This document shows positions 26,315 to 33,199 of a stretch of DNA of 52,710 bases, in pieces. The position numbers and the translations under genes were made by a program. The stretch is taken from the NCBI RefSeq assembly GCF_002741075.1, contig NZ_CP016446.1, forward strand, positions 1-52,710. Direction: 5' to 3'. Positions within the stretch are counted from its first letter, which is position 1. Each line of letters begins with the position of its first letter. The notes below the pieces were generated by a model, which saw only the letters and a list, made by a program, of their open reading frames with translations, ran no database searches and was not told where the DNA came from. Source of the DNA: Pseudomonas putida. GTDB taxonomy: Bacteria > Pseudomonadota > Gammaproteobacteria > Pseudomonadales > Pseudomonadaceae.

Positions 26315-27151
26315 ATGCGTCTTTCCAGCAACTTCCGTAATCCGTGCATGATCCGCAGCGATGCCCCTCTGACCAATGACGAGATTGCCCGCGTGGCGCC
26401 CTCGATCTTTGCCGAGGAAGCGCACGACAGCCGTTCGGAACGTTACCTGTACATTCCAACCGTCAAGGTGCTCGATGCGCTGCGCACAGAAGGTTTTCAG
26501 CCGTTCATGGCGTGCCAGACCCGCGTCCGCAACACCGACAAACGCGAGCACACCAAGCACATGATTCGCCTGCGCCATGCCAGCAACATCATGAGCAAGG
26601 AAGCGAACGAAATCATTCTGCTGAACAGCCACGACGGCAGCAGCAGCTACCAGATGATGGCCGGCAAGTTCCGTTTCGTGTGCGCTAACGGGCTGGTCCT
26701 GGGCGACATGGCGATGGATCAGAAAGTGCGCCACAGCGGCCGCATTGACGTTGTTAACGACGTTATCGAAGGTGCCTATGAGGTGCTGGGCCAGTTCGAG
26801 CAGATCGACGCCAACCTTGACGACATGCAGCACTACCACTTGCGCCAGGAAGAGCAAGAAGCGTTCGCCATGGCGGCCCTGGCCTACCGCTACGACCCAT
26901 CCGAAGGCCCTGCCCCGGTCACGCCGTCGCAACTGCTGATGCCGCGCCGTGCCGAAGACCGCGCAAGCGATCTCTGGACCACGTTCAACCGCGTGCAGGA
27001 AAACACCATCAAGGGCGGCTTGCGTGGCCGCAACAAGCAAGGACGCCGGACAACTACCCGCGCCGTTAACGGCATTGACCAAGACGTGAAACTCAATCGC
27101 GCCTTGTGGGTACTGGCCCAGGCCCTGCGCAGCGGTCAAGCCGCCGCGTAA
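26315..27151 (+). CDS. DUF932-family plasmid protein
   Basis: 278 residues, ATG 26,315 after GGAG. Features typical of the family are RYLYIPTVKVLDALRTEGFQP, RLRHASN, EIILLNSHDGSSSYQMMAGKFRFVCANGLVLGD and the C-terminal NRVQENTIKGGLRGRN, with a basic tail. DUF932 proteins are frequent on plasmids and phages, often in the leading region that enters a recipient first; their function is unknown. It is directly controlled by leader module 1 and followed by a strong terminator. Confidence 0.85.
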   Translation: MRLSSNFRNPCMIRSDAPLTNDEIARVAPSIFAEEAHDSRSERYLYIPTVKVLDALRTEGFQPFMACQTRVRNTDKREHTKHMIRLRHASNIMSKEANEIILLNSHDGSSSYQMMAGKFRFVCANGLVLGDMAMDQKVRHSGRIDVVNDVIEGAYEVLGQFEQIDANLDDMQHYHLRQEEQEAFAMAALAYRYDPSEGPAPVTPSQLLMPRRAEDRASDLWTTFNRVQENTIKGGLRGRNKQGRRTTTRAVNGIDQDVKLNRALWVLAQALRSGQAAA

Positions 27152-27157
27152 CTGGCG

Positions 27158-27180
27158 AGCCGGGCGTTAAACGCCCGGCT
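27158..27180 (+). terminator. Terminator after DUF932 gene
   Basis: AGCCGGGCGT-TAA-ACGCCCGGCT followed by TTCCC; strong stem with a short T-run, so it may act partly as an attenuator before the next genes. Confidence 0.7.
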
Positions 27181-27206
27181 TTCCCCCGCCCTTGGAGGAT
27201 CGAACC

Positions 27207-27635
27207 ATGTGCAAAGTCTTCTATGTCCCTGGCCATACCGCGATCATCGACTATGCCCGCCAGATCGGGCCAAACATGTGGATGGCCCAGCATTCCGGGC
27301 TGATGCTGCCCGAGCTGCGCGTGCGTTACCCCGGCGCCATCCTGGGCGACGAAGAGGCGTTTTTGATCGATCAAGAACGCGCCTATGGCACGCCACCGGC
27401 ACGCACGACCGCCGCCCGTTTCGAGTTCAACCTTTCGCAGCGCCCCGTCATCGACTACCACGCCGACGAGCTGGGCGCGTCGTTCAAGCTGGCCGACCTG
27501 GACCACGGCAACATGACGACCATTTTTGCCCAGTGGGGCGGGCGCTACTGGACCTTGACGGGCCTGGCCACCCTGCCCCACCTGCTCATCATGCGCCGCA
27601 TCGCTACCCACTCCCTGGCCGTGGCCAAGGCCTAA
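27207..27635 (+). CDS. Unknown 142-aa protein
   Basis: ATG 27,207 behind GGAGG. Product MCKVFYVPGHTAIIDYARQI... is mixed alpha/beta with no catalytic motif I recognise. It is followed 16 bp later by another unknown gene with its own ribosome site. Both are probably co-transcribed with the DUF932 gene or from a promoter near 27,180. Function unknown. Confidence 0.65.
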   Translation: MCKVFYVPGHTAIIDYARQIGPNMWMAQHSGLMLPELRVRYPGAILGDEEAFLIDQERAYGTPPARTTAARFEFNLSQRPVIDYHADELGASFKLADLDHGNMTTIFAQWGGRYWTLTGLATLPHLLIMRRIATHSLAVAKA

Positions 27636-27651
27636 GATCGAGGAACCGACC

Positions 27652-28155
27652 ATGACTTACGAACGCACGTTGGAAGCCTACCGATCGTTACTCAAGGCCA
27701 ACCCTGGGCATGGCCTGCTCATCCCTGGGGATTGCGTGGCGTTTCTGCTCGACTCTGACCAGCTTTACGCCTGCCAGGTGCAGGACGGTCGGCCACTTCT
27801 GGCGTGGATGTTTCCGATCACCGCCGAAGCCTGGGACGATGACGACGAAGCGTGGTTGTGCGATGCGGGCGGCCTGGAGACAGCCGACGCGATCAACGAC
27901 CCGCAGTTTGTGCCCCTGCTGATATGGGACCGCCAGACACTGGAAAGCGAAACCGTGGCGGCAGTCGCCGCCAAGGTTGGTACCAGTGACCAGGGCGTTG
28001 CCATTAGTATCGAGCGCAACAACGAGGGGACGTTTTACGTCATCTGGAAAGCCACCGCCCAGGGCGTCAAACGGCACCGGCTCCATGCCGGTTCCACAGA
28101 TGCCCGCCGCCTGGAAGCGCATGCGCGGGGCTTCATCGAGCAAATGAACCAGTAG
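27652..28155 (+). CDS. Unknown 167-aa acidic protein
   Basis: Product MTYERTLEAYRSLLKANPGH... has a strongly acidic middle (WDDDDEAW at about 60-67) and a basic C-terminal third (KRHRLHAGSTDARRLEAHAR). Acidic small plasmid proteins sometimes mimic DNA to block restriction enzymes, but I see no match to a known ArdA or Ocr, so this remains a guess. No membrane segment. Confidence 0.65.
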   Translation: MTYERTLEAYRSLLKANPGHGLLIPGDCVAFLLDSDQLYACQVQDGRPLLAWMFPITAEAWDDDDEAWLCDAGGLETADAINDPQFVPLLIWDRQTLESETVAAVAAKVGTSDQGVAISIERNNEGTFYVIWKATAQGVKRHRLHAGSTDARRLEAHARGFIEQMNQ

Positions 28156-28215
28156 CACGCTTGACCCGTAGCCCTGCCGGTAGCAGGGCATTCAGCCAAC
28201 AGTAAGGAACCGCGA

Positions 28216-28566
28216 ATGCAGCCCACCCAGCCGAAATACACCGCCGAACAATGGACCGCTTCCCTGCCTGCGCTCCGGGGCATGTCCACCAAGACCCTGG
28301 ACATTGCCAGGGCGGTGCTGGTGGAGGGCAAGGAACCTATCGAGGTGGCCAACAACATCGGCCAGTCGCGGCAGCTTGTACACGCTGCAATCAAGCGCGT
28401 AACCGCCGTGCTGGAACGCCAGACCGTCGGCCTTGTGCCCGTCATGGTCTGGCTCACCCCCGAGGAAGCCGAGCAGGTCAAGCAGATGGCCGCCAAACAT
28501 GAGCAGCCAAAGGAGGCCCAACCAGGGACCACAAAGAAGACACCTAACCGACAGAAAAAGGCCTAG
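28216..28566 (+). CDS. korA: TrfB/KorA-family transcriptional repressor
   Basis: 116 residues. Residues about 8-62 line up with KorA of IncP plasmid RK2: YTAEQWTASLPALRG, then LDIARAVLVEGKEPIEVANNIGQSRQLVHAAIKRVTAVLE against RK2 KorA IARGVLVDGKPQATFATSLGLTRGAVSQAVHRVWAAFE. The helix-turn-helix is ANNIGQSRQLVHAAIKRV. KorA binds palindromes in plasmid promoters to coordinate replication, stability and transfer genes. The canonical RK2 site GTTTAGCTAAAC is not seen; the GTCAAA-N5-TTTGAC palindromes of the three leader modules are candidates. The C-terminus is Lys/Pro rich. Confidence 0.85.
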   Translation: MQPTQPKYTAEQWTASLPALRGMSTKTLDIARAVLVEGKEPIEVANNIGQSRQLVHAAIKRVTAVLERQTVGLVPVMVWLTPEEAEQVKQMAAKHEQPKEAQPGTTKKTPNRQKKA

Positions 28567-28577
28567 ATGGCGCCTTT
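28557..28577 (+). terminator. Weak hairpin after korA
   Basis: AAAGGC ... GCCTTT with a 9-base loop, followed by CTG; a modest terminator at best. Confidence 0.35.
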
Positions 28578-28613
28578 CTGTCACGGACAGTTTGACTGCT
28601 GAGGGATTTGCAG

Positions 28614-28826
28614 ATGCTTACACCAACAGAGGAAAAGGGCGTGCTCGATTACCTGCCCTGCCTTGAATGGGTCGCCAGCGCCGAGGTTGCAGAGATCCGC
28701 CAGCGCCTGGAAACAGCGACCGGCCAAGTCCGCGAGGATCTGGTGACTGCGATCAAGCAACAAATGGGCGGGGGCCGTCCCGAATTGGCCTGGTACTTCC
28801 ACCACCTGGCCAGCGAGAAAATCTAG
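28614..28826 (+). CDS. Unknown 70-aa protein
   Basis: ATG 28,614 with GAGGG eight bases upstream. Product MLTPTEEKGVLDYLPCLEWV... is helical and ends WYFHHLASEKI, just before leader module 2. No family recognised. Confidence 0.55.
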   Translation: MLTPTEEKGVLDYLPCLEWVASAEVAEIRQRLETATGQVREDLVTAIKQQMGGGRPELAWYFHHLASEKI

Positions 28827-28827
28827 T

Positions 28828-29477
28828 GCGAGGCCTGCGGCCCGGGCTTTCGTGCTACGCATCGAGCCACAGCTGCGCCGTGTCTCGCCCCTTCGGGCTT
28901 CAATCCCTCTCGCCTGCGCACCTGGCCCGCCAGGCGCTGCGCGCTCCGCTTGCCCTCCGGCCTGTCGGCCTGCGCGGCGGCCTGCTGGCCACCTTGCCGC
29001 CCCTGCGCGTCCTGGGTGTGCTCATCACCCTTCGGCTGGCCGCTATCAGCCCTATTCGCCTACCCTCCGCTGGGCCTATGCCGTCAAGGGGCTTTCGCGG
29101 CATATGCTCACTCCCTCCGGTCGCTCCGCTATTCCACGGTCCCCATGACGGCGGCCCAGCTCCGGGTAGTCGGGGCTTACCGCGACCAACCGAAGGCTGA
29201 CGAGCAGATCCACCGGGGGAGACTTACGCTCCAGGGCAAAAGCGGGGCTGCACCCGCTTCGCGGGCGCGCTTTATGTTTACCTCCCGCTCCCACCTCGGC
29301 ATCTAAGCAGCTCCGAAAAGCGCGCCGCGTCAAGTCAATTATTCGTCAAAGATTGTTTGACCAACAGTTGACGACAGGGCCGCGATTTGAGATACTAACC
29401 ACGTCGAAGCAATACCGCCTCGACACCCCGGACACCAGCGGCGGCAACCGCTCCGGGGCAATCTGCGAAAGGAGATT
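28828..29477 (+). repeat. Leader/promoter module, copy 2
   Basis: Second full copy of the module at 25,662-26,307. It carries the palindrome GTCAAA-GATTG-TTTGAC (29,345-29,361), promoter TTGACG (29,368-29,373) with 17-bp spacer and GATACT (29,391-29,396), and the structured leader ending in AAAGGAG before the gene at 29,484. Confidence 0.9.
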
Positions 29478-29483
29478 CAACCC

Positions 29484-29738
29484 ATGACTATCGAAACCCA
29501 CATCCTGTATTTCAGCGAAGCCGAGGCCCTGCGCGAGTTCAGCGGCTTCACCGTTGAAGTGTCCCATCAGGCTCGCCCGAACCAGACCCCATCCAACGTC
29601 ACCATGTACATGATCGTTGCCCAGCGTGGCGGCATCGGTCGCCGCGAGGTGATCGCGGAGTTCCCGCTGGAAATGCACGCCACGATCTTCCGTGACATGT
29701 GCGAAGGCTTTGTGCGCAGCGAGCGCCTGACCAAGTAA
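29484..29738 (+). CDS. Unknown 84-aa protein
   Basis: Directly behind leader module 2. Product MTIETHILYFSEAEALREFS... is a small alpha/beta protein with no known motif. A second hairpin leader follows it. Being under the repeated strong leader suggests an early or abundant product; function unknown. Confidence 0.6.
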   Translation: MTIETHILYFSEAEALREFSGFTVEVSHQARPNQTPSNVTMYMIVAQRGGIGRREVIAEFPLEMHATIFRDMCEGFVRSERLTK

Positions 29739-29748
29739 ACCAACCCCG

Positions 29749-29804
29749 GCCCGGATACCAGCGGCGGCAACCGCTCCGGGCCTTCCTCTGCGAAAAAAGG
29801 AGTT
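29749..29804 (+). promoter_or_regulatory. Extra copy of the structured leader only
   Basis: CCGGATACCAGCGGCGGCAA then CCGCTCCGGG and CTCTGCGAAAAAAGGAG repeats the hairpin and ribosome site of the leader modules without their promoter. It stands between two genes of one operon, so the hairpin acts at RNA level, for instance in stability or translation. Confidence 0.75.
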
Positions 29805-29808
29805 ACCT

Positions 29809-29985
29809 ATGGCTACTCAAGCCCTTCCCTCGTTCCGTGTCTTCCTGGCCCGCCTGGCCGCTTCTGCGCGCCGCGCAGCGGCCCCAGCTCGCCCGGTGCC
29901 GTCCATGCAGCAACTGGCCGAGCGCGGCCAGTTAATGGAGGCCGCCGACCTTCTGACCCTCGCACGGGCTGTTAAACGGGCCTAA
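29809..29985 (+). CDS. Unknown 58-aa basic protein
   Basis: ATG 29,809 behind the leader AAAAAAGGAG. Product MATQALPSFRVFLARLAASA... is rich in Ala and Arg with an amphipathic helix and no acidic stretch in the first half. It could bind nucleic acid or membrane. The leader copy in front shows it is a real gene. Confidence 0.55.
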   Translation: MATQALPSFRVFLARLAASARRAAAPARPVPSMQQLAERGQLMEAADLLTLARAVKRA

Positions 29986-30045
29986 CCCCACTACCCAACC
30001 GAGCGCCGCGGCTTCGCCCCGGCGCTCCCCGCTGGAGAACAGGAT

Positions 30046-30291
30046 ATGTACGGACACCAGACCACGCCGACCAAGGCCGCCAGGACGTGCCAGGCGCTTG
30101 CCGCCGCTGCGCGCAAGGCCGAGCTGCAACACGATTGGGAAGTGGCCGCAGAGTTCTACGAGGCCGCCGCAACGTTCATCACCAAACCGGGCGAACTGGC
30201 GCACCGCGATAGCGCCGGCTTGCTGCGCAAGGCCGCCGCCTGCTGGGAAGCTGGGGATCGAGGCCAAGGCGCAGGACCTGGCCACCGTTGA
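30046..30291 (+). CDS. Unknown 81-aa protein, possibly frameshifted at its end
   Basis: ATG 30,046 with GGAGAACAGGAT upstream. Product MYGHQTTPTKAARTCQALAA... is helical up to about residue 68. After that the composition changes to DRGQGAGPGHR. In another frame the same DNA reads EAGIEAKAQDLATVE, which continues the helical style, so a one-base change in GGGGAT may have altered the C-terminus. Confidence 0.5.
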   Translation: MYGHQTTPTKAARTCQALAAAARKAELQHDWEVAAEFYEAAATFITKPGELAHRDSAGLLRKAAACWEAGDRGQGAGPGHR

Positions 30292-30296
30292 AAATG

Positions 30297-30312
30297 TGGA
30301 TTGCGCAATCCA
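30297..30312. promoter_or_regulatory. 16-bp palindrome TGGATTGCGCAATCCA, copy 1
   Basis: Perfect palindrome. Further copies at 31,136-31,151 (one change, GTG in the centre), 31,164-31,179 and 32,629-32,644. All four are within 2.4 kb next to the stb genes. Likely a protein-binding site. Confidence 0.75.
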
Positions 30313-30336
30313 AAAGGCCCGCTTACGCGGGCCTTT
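30313..30336. terminator. Bidirectional terminator between converging genes
   Basis: AAAGGCCCGC-TTAC-GCGGGCCTTT between the plus-strand gene ending 30,291 and the minus-strand sprT-like gene ending 30,338. Confidence 0.8.
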
Positions 30337-30337
30337 G

Positions 30338-31117
30338 TCATCGTGCGACCGGCTGGAATGGCGACCCGCCGCAGTGTTCACCACCGCAGAGAATCGCCAG
30401 CTCAGGCTTGCCCCATACCTGCGTTGCGCACTTCGGGCACCGGTACTTGACCCGGTTTGACCGGTTCGGCGGCACCTCGGGCGGCAGCTCGACCAACTCA
30501 CCCAGCGGCCCCAGGTCATCGCCGCCCTGATCCACGCTTTGCCCCTGGCCTTCGTCCTCACCGTCTACGTCATCGACAAACCCGCGCCCATTCGAGCCGG
30601 TCGGCGGGTCAATTTGCGGTCGTTCCGGGGGAAATCGGTCGTACCACGACAGGGAGAAGTCCCGCGTCAGCAGCTCCGCACAGCTCACGTCAAAGCGCCC
30701 GCCTGGGATGATGTAGTGATCCATCTGTTCGCCCAGGCGCTTGCCACCAGGTGCGCCGGTATTGCTGGGCATCAGGCCCAGGGCTTCCATGCGTGCGGCC
30801 CATTCCTTGTTGTGGTAGCCACGCCGGCCAGGCGCGCCAAAGTGGAACTGCCACAGGTGCACCATTTCATGGGCCAGCACCGACAGCGTTTTGCGCAATG
30901 AGCGAATCGCGAAGTAGCCGGGGTTCATGGCGATTTCATCGGTCATTTCACCGCTACGACGGGCGAAACGCTTGCGCGAGAAGTAGCCGTAGGTTCGGCG
31001 TTCACGCTGGAGGGTGATAAGGCAGTCCGGTAGCTGGCCGTCGAACAGCTGGACGTTGAAGTGTTCATACGCCAGTTGCAGCTCGGCATAGACCTCATGA
31101 GTCGGCAGTAGCGACAT
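30338..31117 (-). CDS. SprT-like zinc metallopeptidase
   Basis: 259 residues from MSLLPTHEVYAELQLAYEHF (ATG 31,117). The SprT domain has the zinc-binding helix LSVLAHEMVHLWQFHFG (HEMVH, about residue 83) and the substrate helix YEHFNVQLFDGQLPDC. A C-terminal zinc ribbon is visible (YRCPKCATQVWGKPELAILCGG). The family includes SPRTN-like DNA-protein crosslink proteases, so it might remove blocks from plasmid DNA, but the plasmid members are uncharacterised. A palindrome copy (31,136) overlaps the alternative upstream start, so that palindrome may control it. Confidence 0.85.
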   Translation of the reverse strand: MSLLPTHEVYAELQLAYEHFNVQLFDGQLPDCLITLQRERRTYGYFSRKRFARRSGEMTDEIAMNPGYFAIRSLRKTLSVLAHEMVHLWQFHFGAPGRRGYHNKEWAARMEALGLMPSNTGAPGGKRLGEQMDHYIIPGGRFDVSCAELLTRDFSLSWYDRFPPERPQIDPPTGSNGRGFVDDVDGEDEGQGQSVDQGGDDLGPLGELVELPPEVPPNRSNRVKYRCPKCATQVWGKPELAILCGGEHCGGSPFQPVAR

Positions 31118-31135
31118 GGTGACGATCCTGTCTTG

Positions 31136-31179
31136 TGGATTGTGCAATCCAGTTTAATAGAAGTGGATTGCGCAATCCA
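31136..31179. promoter_or_regulatory. Palindrome copies 2 and 3
   Basis: TGGATTGTGCAATCCA (31,136-31,151) and TGGATTGCGCAATCCA (31,164-31,179), centres 28 bp apart. They lie directly upstream of the sprT-like gene, where an operator would be. Confidence 0.7.
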
Positions 31180-31181
31180 GG

Positions 31182-31307
31182 GCGAGGCCTTCGGCGCGGG
31201 CTGTCGTGCTGCGCATCGAGCCACGGCTGCGCCGCGTCTCGCCCCTTCGGGCTTCCATCCCTCTCGCCTCCGCGCCCGGTTCCCAGGCGCTGCGCGCTCC
31301 GCTTGCC
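31182..31307 (+). repeat. Degenerate fragment of the leader module
   Basis: Matches the first ~125 bp of modules 1 and 2 (GCGAGGCCT ... CGTGCTGCGCATCGAGCC ... CGCTCCGCTTGCC) with many differences, and lacks the promoter and leader. It is probably an older, decayed copy. Confidence 0.8.
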
Positions 31308-31340
31308 GCACGGGAGCGCCTGCGGCGACTCCCACAAACG

Positions 31341-31362
31341 GCGAGGCCGCCTTGCGGCGGCC
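31341..31362. terminator. GC hairpin at end of stb operon
   Basis: GAGGCCGC-CTTG-CGGCGGCCTC without a clear T-run, 24 bp past the end of the stbC-position gene; a possible weak terminator. Confidence 0.4.
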
Positions 31363-31385
31363 TCAGTGTGTGTCACAACCCGGCG

Positions 31386-31769
31386 CTAGCCGGCAACCAG
31401 ACGGTAGAAGAGCAGGGCACCGCCCAGGCCTCCGGCCAGGCCGGCAATGCCGGCGCAGACCGCCGCCACCCACACCGTCCGGCGCTGGGTCGCTGCCAAC
31501 AGGCTTTTGGCCTGGCGGTCCAGCTTCTCCAGGGCCTTGTCCTGCCGCGCCTCGGTTTCTCGAATCGCGGCGGTCAGCTCCCGGTGAGCCGTCACCAGCT
31601 CGGCACGCGCATCCTCGACCGTGGAGGCCAGGCTTGCGCCGGCCTCCTGCATCGACTGGTGGACCTCGCGGGCCGCCGCAACCGCGCTTTGGAGATCGAC
31701 CACAATCTCTCTAGAGTCGCCCAGGAACCACTCAATTAATACTTCTTCTCTCGGTTTCCTAGAATCCAT
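31386..31769 (-). CDS. Coiled-coil protein with C-terminal membrane anchor, stbC position
   Basis: 127 residues. Residues about 20-95 form a long amphipathic coiled coil (VVDLQSAVAAAREVHQSMQE and on), followed by a single membrane helix near the C-terminus (WVAAVCAGIAGLAGGLGGALLFY). It is the third gene of the stb operon, the place of stbC in plasmid R388, whose role is unclear. I found no sequence match to StbC from memory, so the name is positional. Confidence 0.65.
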   Translation of the reverse strand: MDSRKPREEVLIEWFLGDSREIVVDLQSAVAAAREVHQSMQEAGASLASTVEDARAELVTAHRELTAAIRETEARQDKALEKLDRQAKSLLAATQRRTVWVAAVCAGIAGLAGGLGGALLFYRLVAG

Positions 31770-31787
31770 TACTGGTACTCCGGTCGC

Positions 31788-32492
31788 TTATGCCGTCAGA
31801 GCGGCGTAGCATTCGTCCAAGTTTTGACGAATAGGCTTTGCATAACTTGTCCAGCGATAGAGGCTTACATACTTGCTGCGCTGGACCTCATCCGCTTCGG
31901 CCCGTGCCAGCGCCTTGTAGTCGGTGTCATCGCCAATCAACTGATCGAATGACATTTTATTAGCAGCGAGATAGCCATATACATCACTATCGAACAGGAA
32001 CGCGCCTGGCTTGATAGTGGCCTTTTTGGTTTTCTTCACATAGTTGTAGATCGACGGGATCTCAGTTTCGGGATTATCTTGAATGCGGTTCGGCAGCAGA
32101 ATAATGCGATCAGCCGTAACGCCCATCGTCGCCAGCGCTTCTACAGTTTTCAAACTCTCTTGCCACGCTTTTTGCTCTGGCGTTACCGGAACAATGAATT
32201 GTTCGATTTCATCTATGAAACCATGGTAGCGCGAACCGGCTTCAAAGAAGGACTCGATATTCGACGCGCCAATGTCAATAATCGCCACGTCCTCAAGTAC
32301 CAGCTCTTCGATCAGGTCGCCAACTTCGCGACCACGCATGGTCTTGACCTCAGCAATGCCCAGGTCCAAAGCAGACTGGTTAATCGACTCGATGGCAAAG
32401 AATACCGAACTTGGCATGCGAGGGTAGAGCAGGTGCGCTGCGATAGTGGTTTTGCCGATGCTACCGCTGTAGTTCAAGATCGCTCGTTTCAT
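31788..32492 (-). CDS. stbB: StbB-like ATPase
   Basis: 234 residues. A P-loop near the N-terminus (NYSGSIGKTTIAAHLL) and a later VAIIDIGASNIESFF fit the deviant Walker A/ParA-like fold of StbB proteins. In R388 StbB is needed for conjugation and opposes the StbA effect on plasmid location. Starts 3 bp after stbA ends. The codons here are more AT-rich than those of the genes to its left. Confidence 0.82.
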   Translation of the reverse strand: MKRAILNYSGSIGKTTIAAHLLYPRMPSSVFFAIESINQSALDLGIAEVKTMRGREVGDLIEELVLEDVAIIDIGASNIESFFEAGSRYHGFIDEIEQFIVPVTPEQKAWQESLKTVEALATMGVTADRIILLPNRIQDNPETEIPSIYNYVKKTKKATIKPGAFLFDSDVYGYLAANKMSFDQLIGDDTDYKALARAEADEVQRSKYVSLYRWTSYAKPIRQNLDECYAALTA

Positions 32493-32495
32493 ACG

Positions 32496-32909
32496 CTATT
32501 TCCTTTTGCCCGTATATTTATCATCAAGATCCGAGAAGTCCATGGTATGGACTTTCTCAAAATCGCTACTGGTGACGATGCGGCCCTTTAAGGGTGCGCC
32601 CGCCTCGGGTGGCGTGGATTCTGCTTTCTGGATTGCGCAATCCACGTCATTCCCCTGGCCACCGCTTTCCAGACGGGGGAGTGGTGGAGTGGTCGCCGCT
32701 GGTGGTCCAGCTCGCTCCTGCCTGGCGGCCCTCGCTCGCATCAGCGCCTTGCAAAACCCGTTAAACCCGATGGTCATCCCGTGCTCATTTTTGAGCGTTT
32801 CCCATACATCCTCCCGTGAGGCTCCGGCTGTTAGTGCGGCCTCGATCTCGCCGAGCATGTTCCGCACCAGGGCCGAATCGCTCCGTGGTTTTAGTCGCGA
32901 CAGTGGCAT
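32496..32909 (-). CDS. stbA: StbA-like DNA-binding protein
   Basis: 137 residues. The N-terminal 60 residues resemble the StbA/TraK-type helix-turn-helix (RNMLGEIEAALTAGASREDV then TIGFNGFCKALMRAR); the rest is a flexible Pro/Gly linker and a short conserved tail. In R388, StbA binds two sets of five direct repeats upstream of its own gene, represses the operon and secures plasmid segregation. The same 2 x 5 repeat layout is present at 32,942-33,060. Its linker codons contain one TGGATTGCGCAATCCA palindrome (32,629). Confidence 0.85.
   Translation of the reverse strand: MPLSRLKPRSDSALVRNMLGEIEAALTAGASREDVWETLKNEHGMTIGFNGFCKALMRARAARQERAGPPAATTPPLPRLESGGQGNDVDCAIQKAESTPPEAGAPLKGRIVTSSDFEKVHTMDFSDLDDKYTGKRK
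32629..32644. promoter_or_regulatory. Palindrome copy 4, inside stbA
   Basis: A perfect TGGATTGCGCAATCCA lies within the linker-coding part of stbA. The linker is variable in this family, so the site may be kept for DNA binding rather than for its codons. Confidence 0.65.
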
Positions 32910-32941
32910 CGCTTACCCCTCGTTATCGACCTCGGGCACTT

Positions 32942-33060
32942 TTGTCCCCTCTTTGTCTCTGATCCGTACTCTAGCCGTCCCTTTTTGGTCTGGCAAGTAC
33001 CTTTTTTGTCTCTTCGTTGTCTTCACGTCGTCTCTCGGTTGTCTTCAAAGCGTACTCAGT
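32942..33060. repeat. Two sets of five 11-bp direct repeats (stbDR-like)
   Basis: Set 1 (32,942-32,996): TTGTCCCCTCT, TTGTCTCTGAT, CCGTACTCTAG, CCGTCCCTTTT, TGGTCTGGCAA. Set 2 (33,006-33,060): TTGTCTCTTCG, TTGTCTTCACG, TCGTCTCTCGG, TTGTCTTCAAA, GCGTACTCAGT. Consensus about YYGTCTCT plus a variable spacer. The sets are 9 bp apart. R388 has the same number and period of StbA sites, but a different sequence. Expected StbA-binding centromere-like site. Confidence 0.85.
32968..32996 (-). promoter_or_regulatory. stbA promoter inside repeat set 1
   Basis: On the minus strand TTGCCA (32,991-32,996), 17-bp spacer, TAGAGT (32,968-32,973). It is covered by the repeats, so bound StbA would block it. Confidence 0.65.
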
Positions 33061-33199
33061 GGCACCCCTGGGCGGCGAAAGCCCTCACGCTGCGCGTGAG
33101 GGATCAGGAGGACGCTTTTTTGCGGCCTCCGAGGGGTGCAGACGACTATTTTTTCCCTTAAAAGCAGAGCGGTATTTTCCCTTAACGAGCTATACACCA

